The notes under the pieces were generated by a model. The model saw only the letters and a program-made list of their open reading frames with translations, made no database searches and was not told the DNA's origin. DNA of 64,000 nucleotides from IMG/VR virus record IMGVR_UViG_3300048583_000222, positions 31,728 to 95,727 of that record; one strand, written 5' to 3'. Below, one piece after another: positions 9,747-18,978 of this stretch. How positions within the stretch are numbered: position 1 is the stretch's first letter; the number at the start of each line of letters is the position of its first letter. A program made the position numbers and the translations under genes. The DNA comes from a virus.

Positions 9747-10691
9747 TTACGCCACTGGCTTACGACGCGCGGTCTTCGGCTTAGCCTGGATGTCCTGCAG
9801 GTTCCCACTCCATATCTGGAGGTTCTCGCTGTATTCTTTGTCCTGGAGTACCTTGACTGCTTCGTCGAGATCCTTGGCGATCATTTTATTGGTAGAAGCT
9901 TCGAATATCCGGTCTCCCACATTCTTGAAGATGCCGTTCTGTATGAACGACTTGATCTTCACGCGCAGTTCGAAGTTGTCTGTCTTATAGACCTTGTTGA
10001 AGTTTGCTGCATCGGTGTCAGCAATCGTACGCAGGCGCTTAGCACGTTGTGCTGGGGCAGAAGCTCCACCGAAGTCACGTGGATCGATGCCGAACATAAT
10101 CAGCATACCACTGACTTTGGTATCATCTTCTTTGATGGCCAGATAAGTCGCAATGGCCTGATCTTGCTGAGAAGTGGTTTCGACCAGTACCTTGTCAGCC
10201 ACTTCCGAATCAAAGATATAGTACAGCTTCAGCGGATCTCCCACAGAGCTCTCTTTGTCGATGGCTACCTGCGGATGCTCACGTGCGTGGCGATAGCGGA
10301 CATAGTCCATGATTTCAATGGGCAGGTTCTGCATACCCTCTTTGTCTTTGTAGGTCACGGGCTTGTTGTTGTCCAGCAGCAGTCCGATCTCCAGGGCCCT
10401 ACCTTCGGGTCCAAATGGAATCTGTGTGAACATCTCCTGATAGAACTTGTTGACCTTCTCGCGGAAGAAGCGGTCATCGGCTTCTGCATCAATGATCAGT
10501 GGGAGCAGTACGCGCTGTTCGTTGAAGTCCAGTCCGGAGCCTACAACTTTAGAACTGATGCTCTTCCAGTACGAGCCTATGGTCTTTCGACTCATGCTCA
10601 TGAATTCCTTTGCACCGGTCTGTACAGAGTCCATGAAGGTCTCGGTACGTACGATGTTTACAATTTTGCTGTTAGGATGTTTTGCTGTCAT
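9747..10691 (-). CDS. Conserved structural-block protein after the capsid gene
   Basis: A 314-residue, largely helical protein with a basic C-terminus (AKPKTARRKPVA). It is the first gene of a transcription unit, because a capsid-gene terminator and a promoter lie directly upstream. Its place next to the major capsid gene suggests a head protein or a connector component. No domain is recognised. The ATG at 10691 is the only reasonable start and follows an untranslated leader of about 25 bases. Confidence 0.65.
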   Translation of the reverse strand: MTAKHPNSKIVNIVRTETFMDSVQTGAKEFMSMSRKTIGSYWKSISSKVVGSGLDFNEQRVLLPLIIDAEADDRFFREKVNKFYQEMFTQIPFGPEGRALEIGLLLDNNKPVTYKDKEGMQNLPIEIMDYVRYRHAREHPQVAIDKESSVGDPLKLYYIFDSEVADKVLVETTSQQDQAIATYLAIKEDDTKVSGMLIMFGIDPRDFGGASAPAQRAKRLRTIADTDAANFNKVYKTDNFELRVKIKSFIQNGIFKNVGDRIFEASTNKMIAKDLDEAVKVLQDKEYSENLQIWSGNLQDIQAKPKTARRKPVA

Positions 10692-10722
10692 CTGAGAATG
10701 ATTGTGATTTAGAAATGATGAA

Positions 10723-10754
10723 CAAATGTACTCGTTCGGGTTGATATAAAGAAA
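10723..10754 (-). promoter_or_regulatory. Bacteroidetes-type promoter for ring-gene unit
   Basis: Read on the minus strand, TACATTTG (10730-10723) matches the Bacteroidetes -7 consensus TAnnTTTG exactly. TTTC (10754-10751) lies 20 nt upstream and differs by one base from the -33 TTTG. The box is about 30 bases from the ATG at 10691. The -33 element overlaps the T-tract of the capsid-gene terminator, so one unit ends where the next begins. This is consensus matching only. Confidence 0.6.
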
Positions 10755-10774
10755 GCCCCACCGAAGCAGGGCTT
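10745..10774 (-). terminator. Terminator after major capsid gene
   Basis: On the minus strand AAGCCC and GGGCTT pair around a ten-base loop containing CTTCGG, followed by TTTCTTTAT. It lies about 30 bases past the stop of the capsid gene. Termination here would isolate the highly expressed capsid gene from the ring genes. Confidence 0.75.
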
Positions 10775-10802
10775 ATCTTTTTCTCATCCAAAACCAGCGT
10801 TT

Positions 10803-12338
10803 TTACGCACCAGCGATACACTGCAGATCGAAGCATGTGTTAGCACGCAGGATCTGGATACCAGCTGATTTGAAACGTGTATAAGATGACTCGTCCATAT
10901 CAGAAGCCAGCAGGGAAGCTGAAGACTCCTTGTCGATAGAGAACGAACCTGTCATGAGTTGGATAGAACGTGGAGCAGGAGTCAGACCGGCGATCACACC
11001 ATGGAGGAATGAACGGCCTTTCTGAGCAACGTGCTGAATGTTCGGCTGACCATCGTAGTCAGAATCGTCGATGAATACACCGCGATATGACTCCAGGGCC
11101 CATCCAGTCTCAGGGTGTACCACACCACCTGCACTCTGGGCCATGGCTACTTTACCATAGTCGAAGATCGGGTTGTGCTTTACCTTGATGGTGTAGCCAT
11201 CGATGTGGTAGAACCCATCGAAATAACCACCCAGCATGAGGTTGTAGCCTGAACCAGTAACAAACTTCTCGGCGATATTGCCCCAGTCAGTCAGCATGTT
11301 AATGCCCTTCTCTTTCATGGCCTTGTCGAATTCCCTGAGGAATCCACGTCCACCATGGAAAGTAAGGCTCTTACCAGCTTGGTCCTGCTGAGAGTACAAT
11401 ACGTCGCCTACCAGGTTCTGAATGAAGTTGTAGGTCAGTGAAGAGTACGTGGCTTTGTTCTGCACCTGCTCGAGGATACCAGAACCACGTGGGATCACCT
11501 TACCGGTCAACAGGTCCTTCAATGGAACAGTACCATCAGCAAGCCTGTTGTAACGGCTGTACCAATACGTGTGTTCACACTGAGATAACCAGTCGTTCTC
11601 GAACTGCCACATGAACCAATCCATCCACACGTTGGTAGATTTACCTTCGTGATCAGTGATGTTGATCTTCATGATCTTGTTCGCAGCATTACCGGCCCAG
11701 CTCATACCAGCCCTGAGGAAGCCCATTTGGTTCTTGTATTGACCAGGCATAGCCATGACCGATTCAGTAGAACGTGAGCGGGATTCAGGAACGGCAGTGA
11801 ACATCGGTACCCATGAAGCGCCTTCTGCTACCTCTGTCAAAGGACAGAAATCGCTGGGAGCTGCAGGGTCAAGTACGCAGGTATATTCCCAATAACCACC
11901 GACATTCTCGGGGTCCTTGCGAACGTGTGCCTGCACACCGCGTGCTGACTGGATGATGAAAAACCTCTTGATGAGATTGTCTGAGAAGTACAGTTTGAAT
12001 TCACCATGCCCGATACCAGGCTTGTCGCCACCGGTATAAATAGACTTGGTTACTACTGCAGCTTTGTGCAGACGTCCCATAACAGGGTAAGTGAATTGAG
12101 GGTCATCCAACTCGACGGCTGAGCGTTTCAGCGCATTACCGCCATAACCGATGCCACCCATGGTCATCAGAGAAATGGGATAACTCTTGTTGTAATCACC
12201 AAGGATGAAGGTGAGCTTCTTGGTCAGTTCAGAGGGTGAGCCCTGCTTCTGATGGTAGAAGTTCTCCTCATCGAGCAGCGACTTAGTGTCGAGGATCTGC
12301 TCAGAGACTTGATACTTTAAACGAGGAAGCGTGTTCAT
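10803..12338 (-). CDS. Major capsid protein candidate
   Basis: A 511-residue protein, close to the usual length of crAss-like HK97-fold capsid proteins (about 490-510). It follows the scaffold-like gene and precedes a strong terminator, which fits a highly expressed capsid gene. The N-terminus carries a helical region (SEQILDTKSLLDEENFYHQ), then alternating beta and helical segments and no low complexity. The leader is A/T-rich without a Shine-Dalgarno, common for Bacteroidetes. The call rests on size, position and general pattern; no motif alone proves it. Confidence 0.75.
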   Translation of the reverse strand: MNTLPRLKYQVSEQILDTKSLLDEENFYHQKQGSPSELTKKLTFILGDYNKSYPISLMTMGGIGYGGNALKRSAVELDDPQFTYPVMGRLHKAAVVTKSIYTGGDKPGIGHGEFKLYFSDNLIKRFFIIQSARGVQAHVRKDPENVGGYWEYTCVLDPAAPSDFCPLTEVAEGASWVPMFTAVPESRSRSTESVMAMPGQYKNQMGFLRAGMSWAGNAANKIMKINITDHEGKSTNVWMDWFMWQFENDWLSQCEHTYWYSRYNRLADGTVPLKDLLTGKVIPRGSGILEQVQNKATYSSLTYNFIQNLVGDVLYSQQDQAGKSLTFHGGRGFLREFDKAMKEKGINMLTDWGNIAEKFVTGSGYNLMLGGYFDGFYHIDGYTIKVKHNPIFDYGKVAMAQSAGGVVHPETGWALESYRGVFIDDSDYDGQPNIQHVAQKGRSFLHGVIAGLTPAPRSIQLMTGSFSIDKESSASLLASDMDESSYTRFKSAGIQILRANTCFDLQCIAGA

Positions 12339-12372
12339 GTATATTGAATTTTAATTCCGAGGGTTGGTTTTA

Positions 12373-13461
12373 CTACAGTTCTCCGGGAAACTTGAGGTCT
12401 CCAAGTGTAGTACGCTGGTTTTGTGGAGGTGCTGGGATGGAGGCTTCGGTCTTTTTACGTGTCCCTGCAAGCTGGATCTGGTTACGCTTTACGTTCAGCG
12501 TGTTGGCTTTGCGGGCAATGAGGGCGCTGAGATCGCCTTTCTTGAACTGAAGGTACAACGACTCTATAATCTGTGGTACCGTCTTGGGGTCAACTGTCTG
12601 AGCGATGTAGAAATCCTGCCCATCTGTCTGGATCAGGTTACGTACGAAAGCATCGAACTGCTTCTTCTCGCTATCAGGAATGACGATCTTGAGATCCTTG
12701 GATTCCAGGGTAGTGGCCAGGACTGTGTCCATTTCTTTTACGCGTCTGTGCCAAGCGGCCTGTTCTTCTTTCGCAGCTTCAGCCAACCTTCTCAGCTCTC
12801 TGCGATCTTCCTCTTCCTGTTGTTTGTAAGCTGCATCAGCTTCAGAACTCAGGGTGTTGGATTTAACAGCCATTTCAACCAGTGCGTCTGCCTTCTCCGG
12901 GCTTAATCCGCGTCTCACAAGGTCACTCTTGTACACTTGCTTTTGTAAATCTACATCATCCTGCAATAAATCATAGGATGGAAGCGATAAAGTTTTGCGT
13001 GAGAAGAACTCTTCGTCTGTTCCCCCTTGCATTCTATGGAGTAAATATGCAGCGCCACGAGGATCCCTGGCAGCCAATTCTTCGTTGACTTTCTGGATAG
13101 CGGCCTGTTCTATGGCACGCTCACGTATAACAATACCCTCCACTGAGTTGGGAGGTACGTCTCCGTACTCGACTGCAAGTTCCACACCACGCATGCGGTT
13201 TACCTCTTCGAAGAACTCGAGCTGTGCTGCGATGTCTTCTTCAGAAGCAACCTCTTCCGGAGGTGTGTCGTCTACAGGGTCTACCGGAGCTGCAGGATCT
13301 ACAGGTGCTGGGTCTACAGGAGGTGCTGGATCTACAGGAGTAACCGGAGGCTGTTCTACTAACGGTACTGGGGTTGTTGAGTCTGCGTTTTGGATTTGGG
13401 TATCATCAGGAAGTTCATTTAACGAAACCTTCTTAACTTCTCCCTCTGCTGTTTGTGACAT
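12373..13461 (-). CDS. Putative capsid scaffolding protein
   Basis: A 362-residue acidic protein. Residues 30-70 form a Pro/Val/Asp repeat (PVDPAPPVDPAPVDPAAPVD), probably a disordered linker. Residues 75-270 are strongly helical and charged (EEEDRRELRRLAEAAKEEQ), and the C-terminus is basic. A disordered N-terminus, long helices and a position between portal and capsid genes are typical of scaffolding proteins. Residues in the proline tract vary between repeats. The function is inferred. Confidence 0.68.
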   Translation of the reverse strand: MSQTAEGEVKKVSLNELPDDTQIQNADSTTPVPLVEQPPVTPVDPAPPVDPAPVDPAAPVDPVDDTPPEEVASEEDIAAQLEFFEEVNRMRGVELAVEYGDVPPNSVEGIVIRERAIEQAAIQKVNEELAARDPRGAAYLLHRMQGGTDEEFFSRKTLSLPSYDLLQDDVDLQKQVYKSDLVRRGLSPEKADALVEMAVKSNTLSSEADAAYKQQEEEDRRELRRLAEAAKEEQAAWHRRVKEMDTVLATTLESKDLKIVIPDSEKKQFDAFVRNLIQTDGQDFYIAQTVDPKTVPQIIESLYLQFKKGDLSALIARKANTLNVKRNQIQLAGTRKKTEASIPAPPQNQRTTLGDLKFPGEL

Positions 13462-13487
13462 ATTCTGGATGTTTAGATGCTAAGGTA

Positions 13488-15905
13488 TTACTTTACTGCT
13501 TTCTTTTTGGCGGCAGCCTTCGCCTTGAGTTTATCGGAACGCTCTTTTGCGGCTATACCTTCAAGTTGTACACCTGCTTTGAGCTTCTCCACGCCCATCT
13601 TCTCACTGTGCATCGCACGTTTGTTCTCCTCGGCAGCCATCTTTGTACGCTCATCACTCATGATCTTGAAGCGCTTCAGTACGCGATCAGCGATTTCGGT
13701 GGCGTCAGGTACGCCGTCTCCGTCATTGTCCTCACTCTTGGTGAAGGATACAATGTCGTACTCACCTTTGATCATGGTGTTCTGATCCTTGCGATCCCAC
13801 TCCTTGTCAATGAGCTGCTCTTTCAGCGTGTTCTCGAAGATGGCAAACTGCTGCTCGAGTTCAATCATTTCCTTCTTGGCTTCCTGCTCACTGGCGGCTC
13901 CATCCTGCGCGGCCTTGGCAGCAGTCTGCTCAATGAACTTGAGTTTCGTACGAAGCTCGGCGACGTTCTCGGTCAGGATGATCTCCAGTATGGTCGACGG
14001 AGAAGCCCCGTTCTGCAGCATCTCCTGCGTGTACATCTTCAGCTCATCGAGCCTGCGCTGCTCTTTGGCGGAGGTCTTCACCATTACGTTCAGGCAAGCG
14101 TTGCAGTACTCCACCGGATCCAGGTCCAGCAGCATGGTGTCCATGAGGTCTGAGGTGTACAGATCTTTGGTGCCTTCTGAGACCAGTACTCGGGAGAATT
14201 CCAGCATCTGGTTGAGGTCCTCATTGACGAACTCTTCAAAAGAAGTGAAGATGTTGTCGGTGATAATATTGCTCTGGAACAGGGAACGTTCGTTGTTGGT
14301 GGGCGAAGACGAGGCGAAGGTCTGACCCTTGCGTGGCATGGTGATGCCCAGTACGTCGTCCCACATCTGGCGGTAGTGGTTCTGCAGGTCAATGAGCTGC
14401 TTGATGTTCTCGTACATGCTCATGTCCAGGACAGTGTACTGGTTCCAGCTCTTGTCCACCTTGCGGTTGTCCCGGTCCATCAGGAAGTACCCCATGGCCT
14501 CTCCATAGTAGAAGAACTTCTCTTCATCCCAGTCTCCATGGGTAGGTACGGCGTTGACGTCGATCAGCAGGATCTTACCCTTGCTTTTGGCAATCATCCG
14601 CTCAATGGTCCAGTTCAGGATCATGACCATGATCTGGAAAGGCAGCCCGATCTGCATCACGGAGATGTTCTGGGCGTGGGTATCGGAAAAGGCACGGCCG
14701 TTGTACGGTAGTGCACCATTCTGTATGGGTAGCGGTCCTTCTTCACAGTAGATGTCTTCCATCAACCGGTAGCACTGGTAGATCTCATCGCGGTACTCTA
14801 TGCGGGAAGTTTCCCCAGCCTCCTTGTCTACCGGGTAGTCCTCGTCGACTTCAAGCTCCTGCATCTCGCCGGTCATGGGATCAGGGAACGTAATGATCTT
14901 GACTCCCTTCTTACCTCTCCACACCACGTGGTAGACGTGCACCAAGTCTTTGGTGGTATTGATGCTTTCCTTTAAGTAGTTGTAGAACATCTGCCCATTG
15001 AAGGGCAGGTCCTGGTTGGAGGCTGTACGACTGTAGATCTGCTCTATGCTTTTCTTACTCAAGGTCTGGTAGAACTGCTCCACTGCATCAGCCGTAGTGA
15101 GGTAGTACCGACGTACTGCCCAGGCTGCATCCTTCACGAAGGTGGCATTGGGGCTCATGGCATACTTGAGTTCCAGTGGGGAGATGCGCTCGTATTCGAA
15201 CTTCCCATTCACGATATTCTGGAACGAGTAGGCCCATCCTGCAATCAGATAATCTTTCATCATCTGGGTACGTTTTCGCAGGAAAGACTGCTGGTCCAGG
15301 GTCTTGTTCAACCAGCGCTGACCTTTGATGGCCTGATTGTCAGCATAGGTAGCCAGGAACCTCTCTTGTATAGCAGCTGGTAGTGGAATCTCCTGCTGCT
15401 GGGGTTCTTCCATTCCCGGAACACCTTCTTCTGCTGCAGTAGCCTGCATGGCTTGGGCAAAGTGTTGGGTCAGGTTCTGTACCAGTGCAGCCTGGGAGCG
15501 TTCCTGGTACTCGTTGTATGCTTTTTCCCCGGTGTTCACCACCTGAACGACGAAGGGACGTTGGGAGAGTTCGTTAATGAGCAGGTCAATAGAGGTACGT
15601 AGTATATTGATGGGACGAATCTTAGCAGGGAAACGCTTGTGCTGTGCCTTCTTAGCGTTGAGTGGGTCGGTCAGGTGGGTAAACCACGACAGGGGAAACT
15701 GGTTATTGTACACTTCATAGAGCTGAGAGATCGACATATCACTGGTCGTGCCTCCAGTAGACATGGTCCAACTGTTGCGGATGTAGTACTCAGCGTTCTC
15801 ATGGAACCACTGAGGTGTCTTCATACTGTACGGAATGATCTGATTGGGCTTGCCCATGAAGTTTTCAGGAGCATCATCCAGTACCGAGGGTTGTTTCTTG
15901 GCCAT
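13488..15905 (-). CDS. Portal protein, crAss-like
   Basis: An 805-residue protein directly downstream of TerL (one base between them), with the length of crAss-like portals (near 800). It has a mixed core and a long helical C-terminal region (residues 600-790) rich in Lys, Glu and Ala, ending KLKAKAAAKKKAVK, consistent with the portal barrel. In the portal, a dodecameric ring at the capsid vertex, DNA is threaded by the terminase. It contains the EF-hand-like acidic run DNDGDGVPDATE near residue 720, a possible calcium site that is unusual at this place. Confidence 0.8.
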   Translation of the reverse strand: MAKKQPSVLDDAPENFMGKPNQIIPYSMKTPQWFHENAEYYIRNSWTMSTGGTTSDMSISQLYEVYNNQFPLSWFTHLTDPLNAKKAQHKRFPAKIRPINILRTSIDLLINELSQRPFVVQVVNTGEKAYNEYQERSQAALVQNLTQHFAQAMQATAAEEGVPGMEEPQQQEIPLPAAIQERFLATYADNQAIKGQRWLNKTLDQQSFLRKRTQMMKDYLIAGWAYSFQNIVNGKFEYERISPLELKYAMSPNATFVKDAAWAVRRYYLTTADAVEQFYQTLSKKSIEQIYSRTASNQDLPFNGQMFYNYLKESINTTKDLVHVYHVVWRGKKGVKIITFPDPMTGEMQELEVDEDYPVDKEAGETSRIEYRDEIYQCYRLMEDIYCEEGPLPIQNGALPYNGRAFSDTHAQNISVMQIGLPFQIMVMILNWTIERMIAKSKGKILLIDVNAVPTHGDWDEEKFFYYGEAMGYFLMDRDNRKVDKSWNQYTVLDMSMYENIKQLIDLQNHYRQMWDDVLGITMPRKGQTFASSSPTNNERSLFQSNIITDNIFTSFEEFVNEDLNQMLEFSRVLVSEGTKDLYTSDLMDTMLLDLDPVEYCNACLNVMVKTSAKEQRRLDELKMYTQEMLQNGASPSTILEIILTENVAELRTKLKFIEQTAAKAAQDGAASEQEAKKEMIELEQQFAIFENTLKEQLIDKEWDRKDQNTMIKGEYDIVSFTKSEDNDGDGVPDATEIADRVLKRFKIMSDERTKMAAEENKRAMHSEKMGVEKLKAGVQLEGIAAKERSDKLKAKAAAKKKAVK

Positions 15906-15906
15906 A

Positions 15907-17994
15907 TCAATAGTTTGTAGTCGTTTCTAAAGTCTCTGCATCTGAGAACAGTTCCCGAGAATAGAAGTTATCTTTACTCTCCGACTCCACCTGCTTTTCC
16001 TGCTGGTAGACCTGTTCTCTGAGTTCGTACATAGCCACAATCAATGTAGAGATGGTATCTGCGTTTCGCTTGCCATTGAACTTGCGCATTTCCCTAATCC
16101 CTACAATATCATAGTAGTTGTGTAAAGTTAATCTCTTATTGCCCTTATCGTCTGTGCTACGGTGTTGTTTATGCCAATCTATGACGTAAGTCAACCCCAT
16201 GCGTTTTCGCTCCGTGGGCATGTTCATCAGGTAGCTGCGGTTCTTATTCTTGTTGATTTCTTTGGTGTTGATGCTCTCTGGCTCGAAGCAGAGTTTGTGC
16301 AGCAGGTGCATGCGCTTGGCATAGTCCAGTACACCTTGTCCACCTCCTGCAATCTCCCCCTGTACATCTGCATCGTACCACTCAGACAGATCGAAGAGCA
16401 TTCCGTAGGCACGGTCCAGGTCCTGAGGCCTACCGCGGTACCAGGCTACAGGCATACCCTCGTTGATCGGATCAATGTTGTTGTACATCTTCATGACGTA
16501 CACCGTGAATAAGGAGGAGATGTCCTCAGCCTCTTCTTTGTAGTACGGATCGAAGATGATTTTGTACAGTCCTTTGGGTACCTTACCATGCATGTCCCGG
16601 TAGGGTTGCTCCACTACAGTGGCACAGCCTTCCAGGTTATCGTCTTTGGTGTGGGGGTAGTTCTCGATCGGTCGGGCCTCGTTCTTGAGCATGTTCATGA
16701 ACTCGATCTCCCCGTTGTCTTTGCGGTAGAACTCTCCATGGCGGAGCAGGGACTGGATCACAGAAGAACGCATGACGCGTTGTTCCTGGGCTTTGAGTTC
16801 CTTCTGGCGGAATGGATTGATCGTAATCCGCTGGAACACTTCGCTGGGGAAGATGGGGTACTCTGCACAGTACCCGTCGAACTCTCGAGGATCCGGCTTG
16901 CGCTTCTCCTGGGCCCGCCTGTCTTCTTCGTACTCCAGGGCCCCGCGGAAGTCGACGTTCCCGTCATCGTCCATGAACATGGGGTTAGTACGATAGGCAG
17001 GTACGAAGTATCCGATCTCGGTAGCTTCCATGCCTTCCTCCCAGATGTTGGGAAAGGCCAGCATGTTGTACTCCCGGGGGTTATTGAACACGTCCTCCAG
17101 TGCTTCGATGGAAGGTCCTTCCTCACCACCGGTACCGAACGCGGAGATCTGTCCAGTGGTTACACCACCATCCTGTATGGAACCAATGCACACCTTCAGT
17201 GCTTTCTTACCATTCTTGAACGAACCGAACTCCTCGAATACAATCTTACGTCCCCGCTTACCCCTGGTCTTGTTGGGATTGTCGATAACCACACCAATGA
17301 TCTCTGCGAAGTTACCACGCTCCACCCCGAAGCCGTCTATGTATGAGGCCTTCATCTTCATTACCTGATCGCTCTTCATCCTGTTCTGGGCCCACTCCGG
17401 ACAGTTGTCATTGACAAAGTCCAGCATGTCCTTGGCTTTATTGAGGATACCATCTGTGGACAGATACTGTTCGATGCCGGCAAAGTAGTAGCTCTTCGAA
17501 CGTGGGATGAAAGTGTAGTTGTAACATCCATCAGAGGCTTCCTTGAAGGAGAAGCCGGCACCCCGTGCTTTGGCACAAGCAATGTGCTGACCACCATCTG
17601 AGTGTACCCCCATGAAGTCCCCGCCATTCCAGGCAATGTCCTTGAAGTTGTACCACTCGTAGTCGATCTCATAGAAACGTGGGAAGGAGAATATCTTCTC
17701 CATGGTCATCTTACCGATCTTACCTCCCTTGCCACGTGCTTCCGCCACTGCCTTGGCCAGCTGATCATCTGGAAGCTTGGTGATGGGTGTGAAGTTCAAA
17801 TACCAGACATAGCGCCCGGGTATCCAGAGATCCCCTACACTCATTCCGTTGGCACAGCGCCTCTCCCACATGTCCCAGTACTCCCTGTACTCCCGACTGC
17901 CTGCGGGGGCGCGCGTATAGAAGCCACCGTTCTTGATGAAGTCGGTAGCAGCTTCCTTAAAGTATTGTACGTTAGTGAGTTTGTGGAATCCCAT
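15907..17994 (-). CDS. terL: Terminase large subunit
   Basis: A 695-residue packaging ATPase/nuclease of crAss-like type. The ATPase part shows a divergent Walker A (AKARGAGFSFKEAS, residues about 138-151, without the GKS/T of classic loops) and a Walker B with catalytic Glu (KIVFEEFGSF, about 250). The nuclease part has acidic residues in IIFDPYYKE and a late DTISTLIVAMYEL. The degenerate Walker A agrees with what I know of crAss-like terminases. It is followed by the portal gene and preceded at two bases by a candidate small subunit. Confidence 0.88.
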   Translation of the reverse strand: MGFHKLTNVQYFKEAATDFIKNGGFYTRAPAGSREYREYWDMWERRCANGMSVGDLWIPGRYVWYLNFTPITKLPDDQLAKAVAEARGKGGKIGKMTMEKIFSFPRFYEIDYEWYNFKDIAWNGGDFMGVHSDGGQHIACAKARGAGFSFKEASDGCYNYTFIPRSKSYYFAGIEQYLSTDGILNKAKDMLDFVNDNCPEWAQNRMKSDQVMKMKASYIDGFGVERGNFAEIIGVVIDNPNKTRGKRGRKIVFEEFGSFKNGKKALKVCIGSIQDGGVTTGQISAFGTGGEEGPSIEALEDVFNNPREYNMLAFPNIWEEGMEATEIGYFVPAYRTNPMFMDDDGNVDFRGALEYEEDRRAQEKRKPDPREFDGYCAEYPIFPSEVFQRITINPFRQKELKAQEQRVMRSSVIQSLLRHGEFYRKDNGEIEFMNMLKNEARPIENYPHTKDDNLEGCATVVEQPYRDMHGKVPKGLYKIIFDPYYKEEAEDISSLFTVYVMKMYNNIDPINEGMPVAWYRGRPQDLDRAYGMLFDLSEWYDADVQGEIAGGGQGVLDYAKRMHLLHKLCFEPESINTKEINKNKNRSYLMNMPTERKRMGLTYVIDWHKQHRSTDDKGNKRLTLHNYYDIVGIREMRKFNGKRNADTISTLIVAMYELREQVYQQEKQVESESKDNFYSRELFSDAETLETTTNY

Positions 17995-17996
17995 AT

Positions 17997-18761
17997 TTAG
18001 TCTTCTGCGTCAGGGTCAAATTCAGGTACATCATTGTACTCCAGTGCCTCGTCGATATCATCCTCCATCTCATCAGGATCATCTCCCTCCCCTTCCGTGG
18101 TGACGCTGCCGAATATACTACCGATAAACTCCTTGAATTCTGTACTACCTGTGTCCGGACGTTTACCTTCCTGCCAACCGGTACGCTTACCTTCTTTACC
18201 ACCCAGCTTACGATCGCCACGTACCGTCTCCTCAGCGAGCAGTTCTTTGAACACACTGTCTTCGAAGTCTTTGTACGATTCGTATACTCCCTTCATGCTC
18301 TTCATGTTGGCAATCAGATCCTTGGCGTTGTGCACCATCTCTCCTTTCTTATCCCGCTCTTTGAAGTTCACCGTCTGGAAGTACTTGTCCATCTCATCGA
18401 GTCCCTTACGCATGGCTTTCACTGTACGCAGAGACCTGGCTGCATTCTCCTGGTACCACTCATATATACCCGTAGCCACCTTGACGGTTTCGGTGATATC
18501 AGTTTCCTCCAGTTCCGCGCAGCGCAAGGCTTCTTTACGCTTCTCGTCCTCATCCATATCCCTGAGCGGACTCTTGAAGTCCACCATCATGTAGATAAAG
18601 GTGAAGATGCGCTGAGCGTACAGTTTCTTTCTGCCGTCATAGTCCCCGTTACAGGGTTTACTTTTGATCAGGATGGTCTTGAACTCCGGTACCATGCTGA
18701 TCCAAACACGGTTCATCTGGATGAGTCCCGTGTGCTGGTTGAATTCGAACAGGTTCTGCAT
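17997..18761 (-). CDS. TerL-adjacent protein, candidate small terminase
   Basis: A 254-residue charged, mostly helical protein with a very acidic tail (DDPDEMEDDIDEALEYNDVP). It ends two bases before TerL. Small terminases are usually upstream of TerL and bind DNA through their N-terminus, which here holds a Lys/Arg-rich region (KSKPCNGDYDGRKKLYAQR). No helix-turn-helix is evident, so the role is positional inference. Its first 35 codons overlap the 3' end of the next gene upstream in another frame. Confidence 0.6.
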   Translation of the reverse strand: MQNLFEFNQHTGLIQMNRVWISMVPEFKTILIKSKPCNGDYDGRKKLYAQRIFTFIYMMVDFKSPLRDMDEDEKRKEALRCAELEETDITETVKVATGIYEWYQENAARSLRTVKAMRKGLDEMDKYFQTVNFKERDKKGEMVHNAKDLIANMKSMKGVYESYKDFEDSVFKELLAEETVRGDRKLGGKEGKRTGWQEGKRPDTGSTEFKEFIGSIFGSVTTEGEGDDPDEMEDDIDEALEYNDVPEFDPDAED

Positions 18762-18978
18762 GCTTTCTGATTTTTCGGTTCATGTACTTCAACTTGAACT
18801 TCCCAAAGTACGGGATCTGGATAGAGTCTGCAGTCTGTTTGCGCATGTGGGAATCCGTAAAATGAAAAAGATGGACTACAGCTTCCTGTACCATCTTCTT
18901 TGATTCCTTACAGACCGTCGCTGACGTCTGTATACATGCGTTGTTACATATCTGCAGGTCCCTGAACGATTTGCCCAT
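18658..18978 (-). CDS. Small HU/IHF-like DNA-binding protein candidate
   Basis: A 106-residue protein. Residues 30-70 (MVQEAVVHLFHFTDSHMRKQ then IQIPYFGKFKLKYMNRKI) recall the helix and FGxF turn of HU/IHF-like proteins and of a short conserved crAss-like protein upstream of TerL. The last 35 codons overlap the next gene in a different frame and may be a non-conserved tail. The start overlaps the nuclease gene stop region by 35 bases. The overlap weakens the call, but the N-terminal 75 residues look like a real protein. Confidence 0.6.
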   Translation of the reverse strand: MGKSFRDLQICNNACIQTSATVCKESKKMVQEAVVHLFHFTDSHMRKQTADSIQIPYFGKFKLKYMNRKIRKHAEPVRIQPAHGTHPDEPCLDQHGTGVQDHPDQK

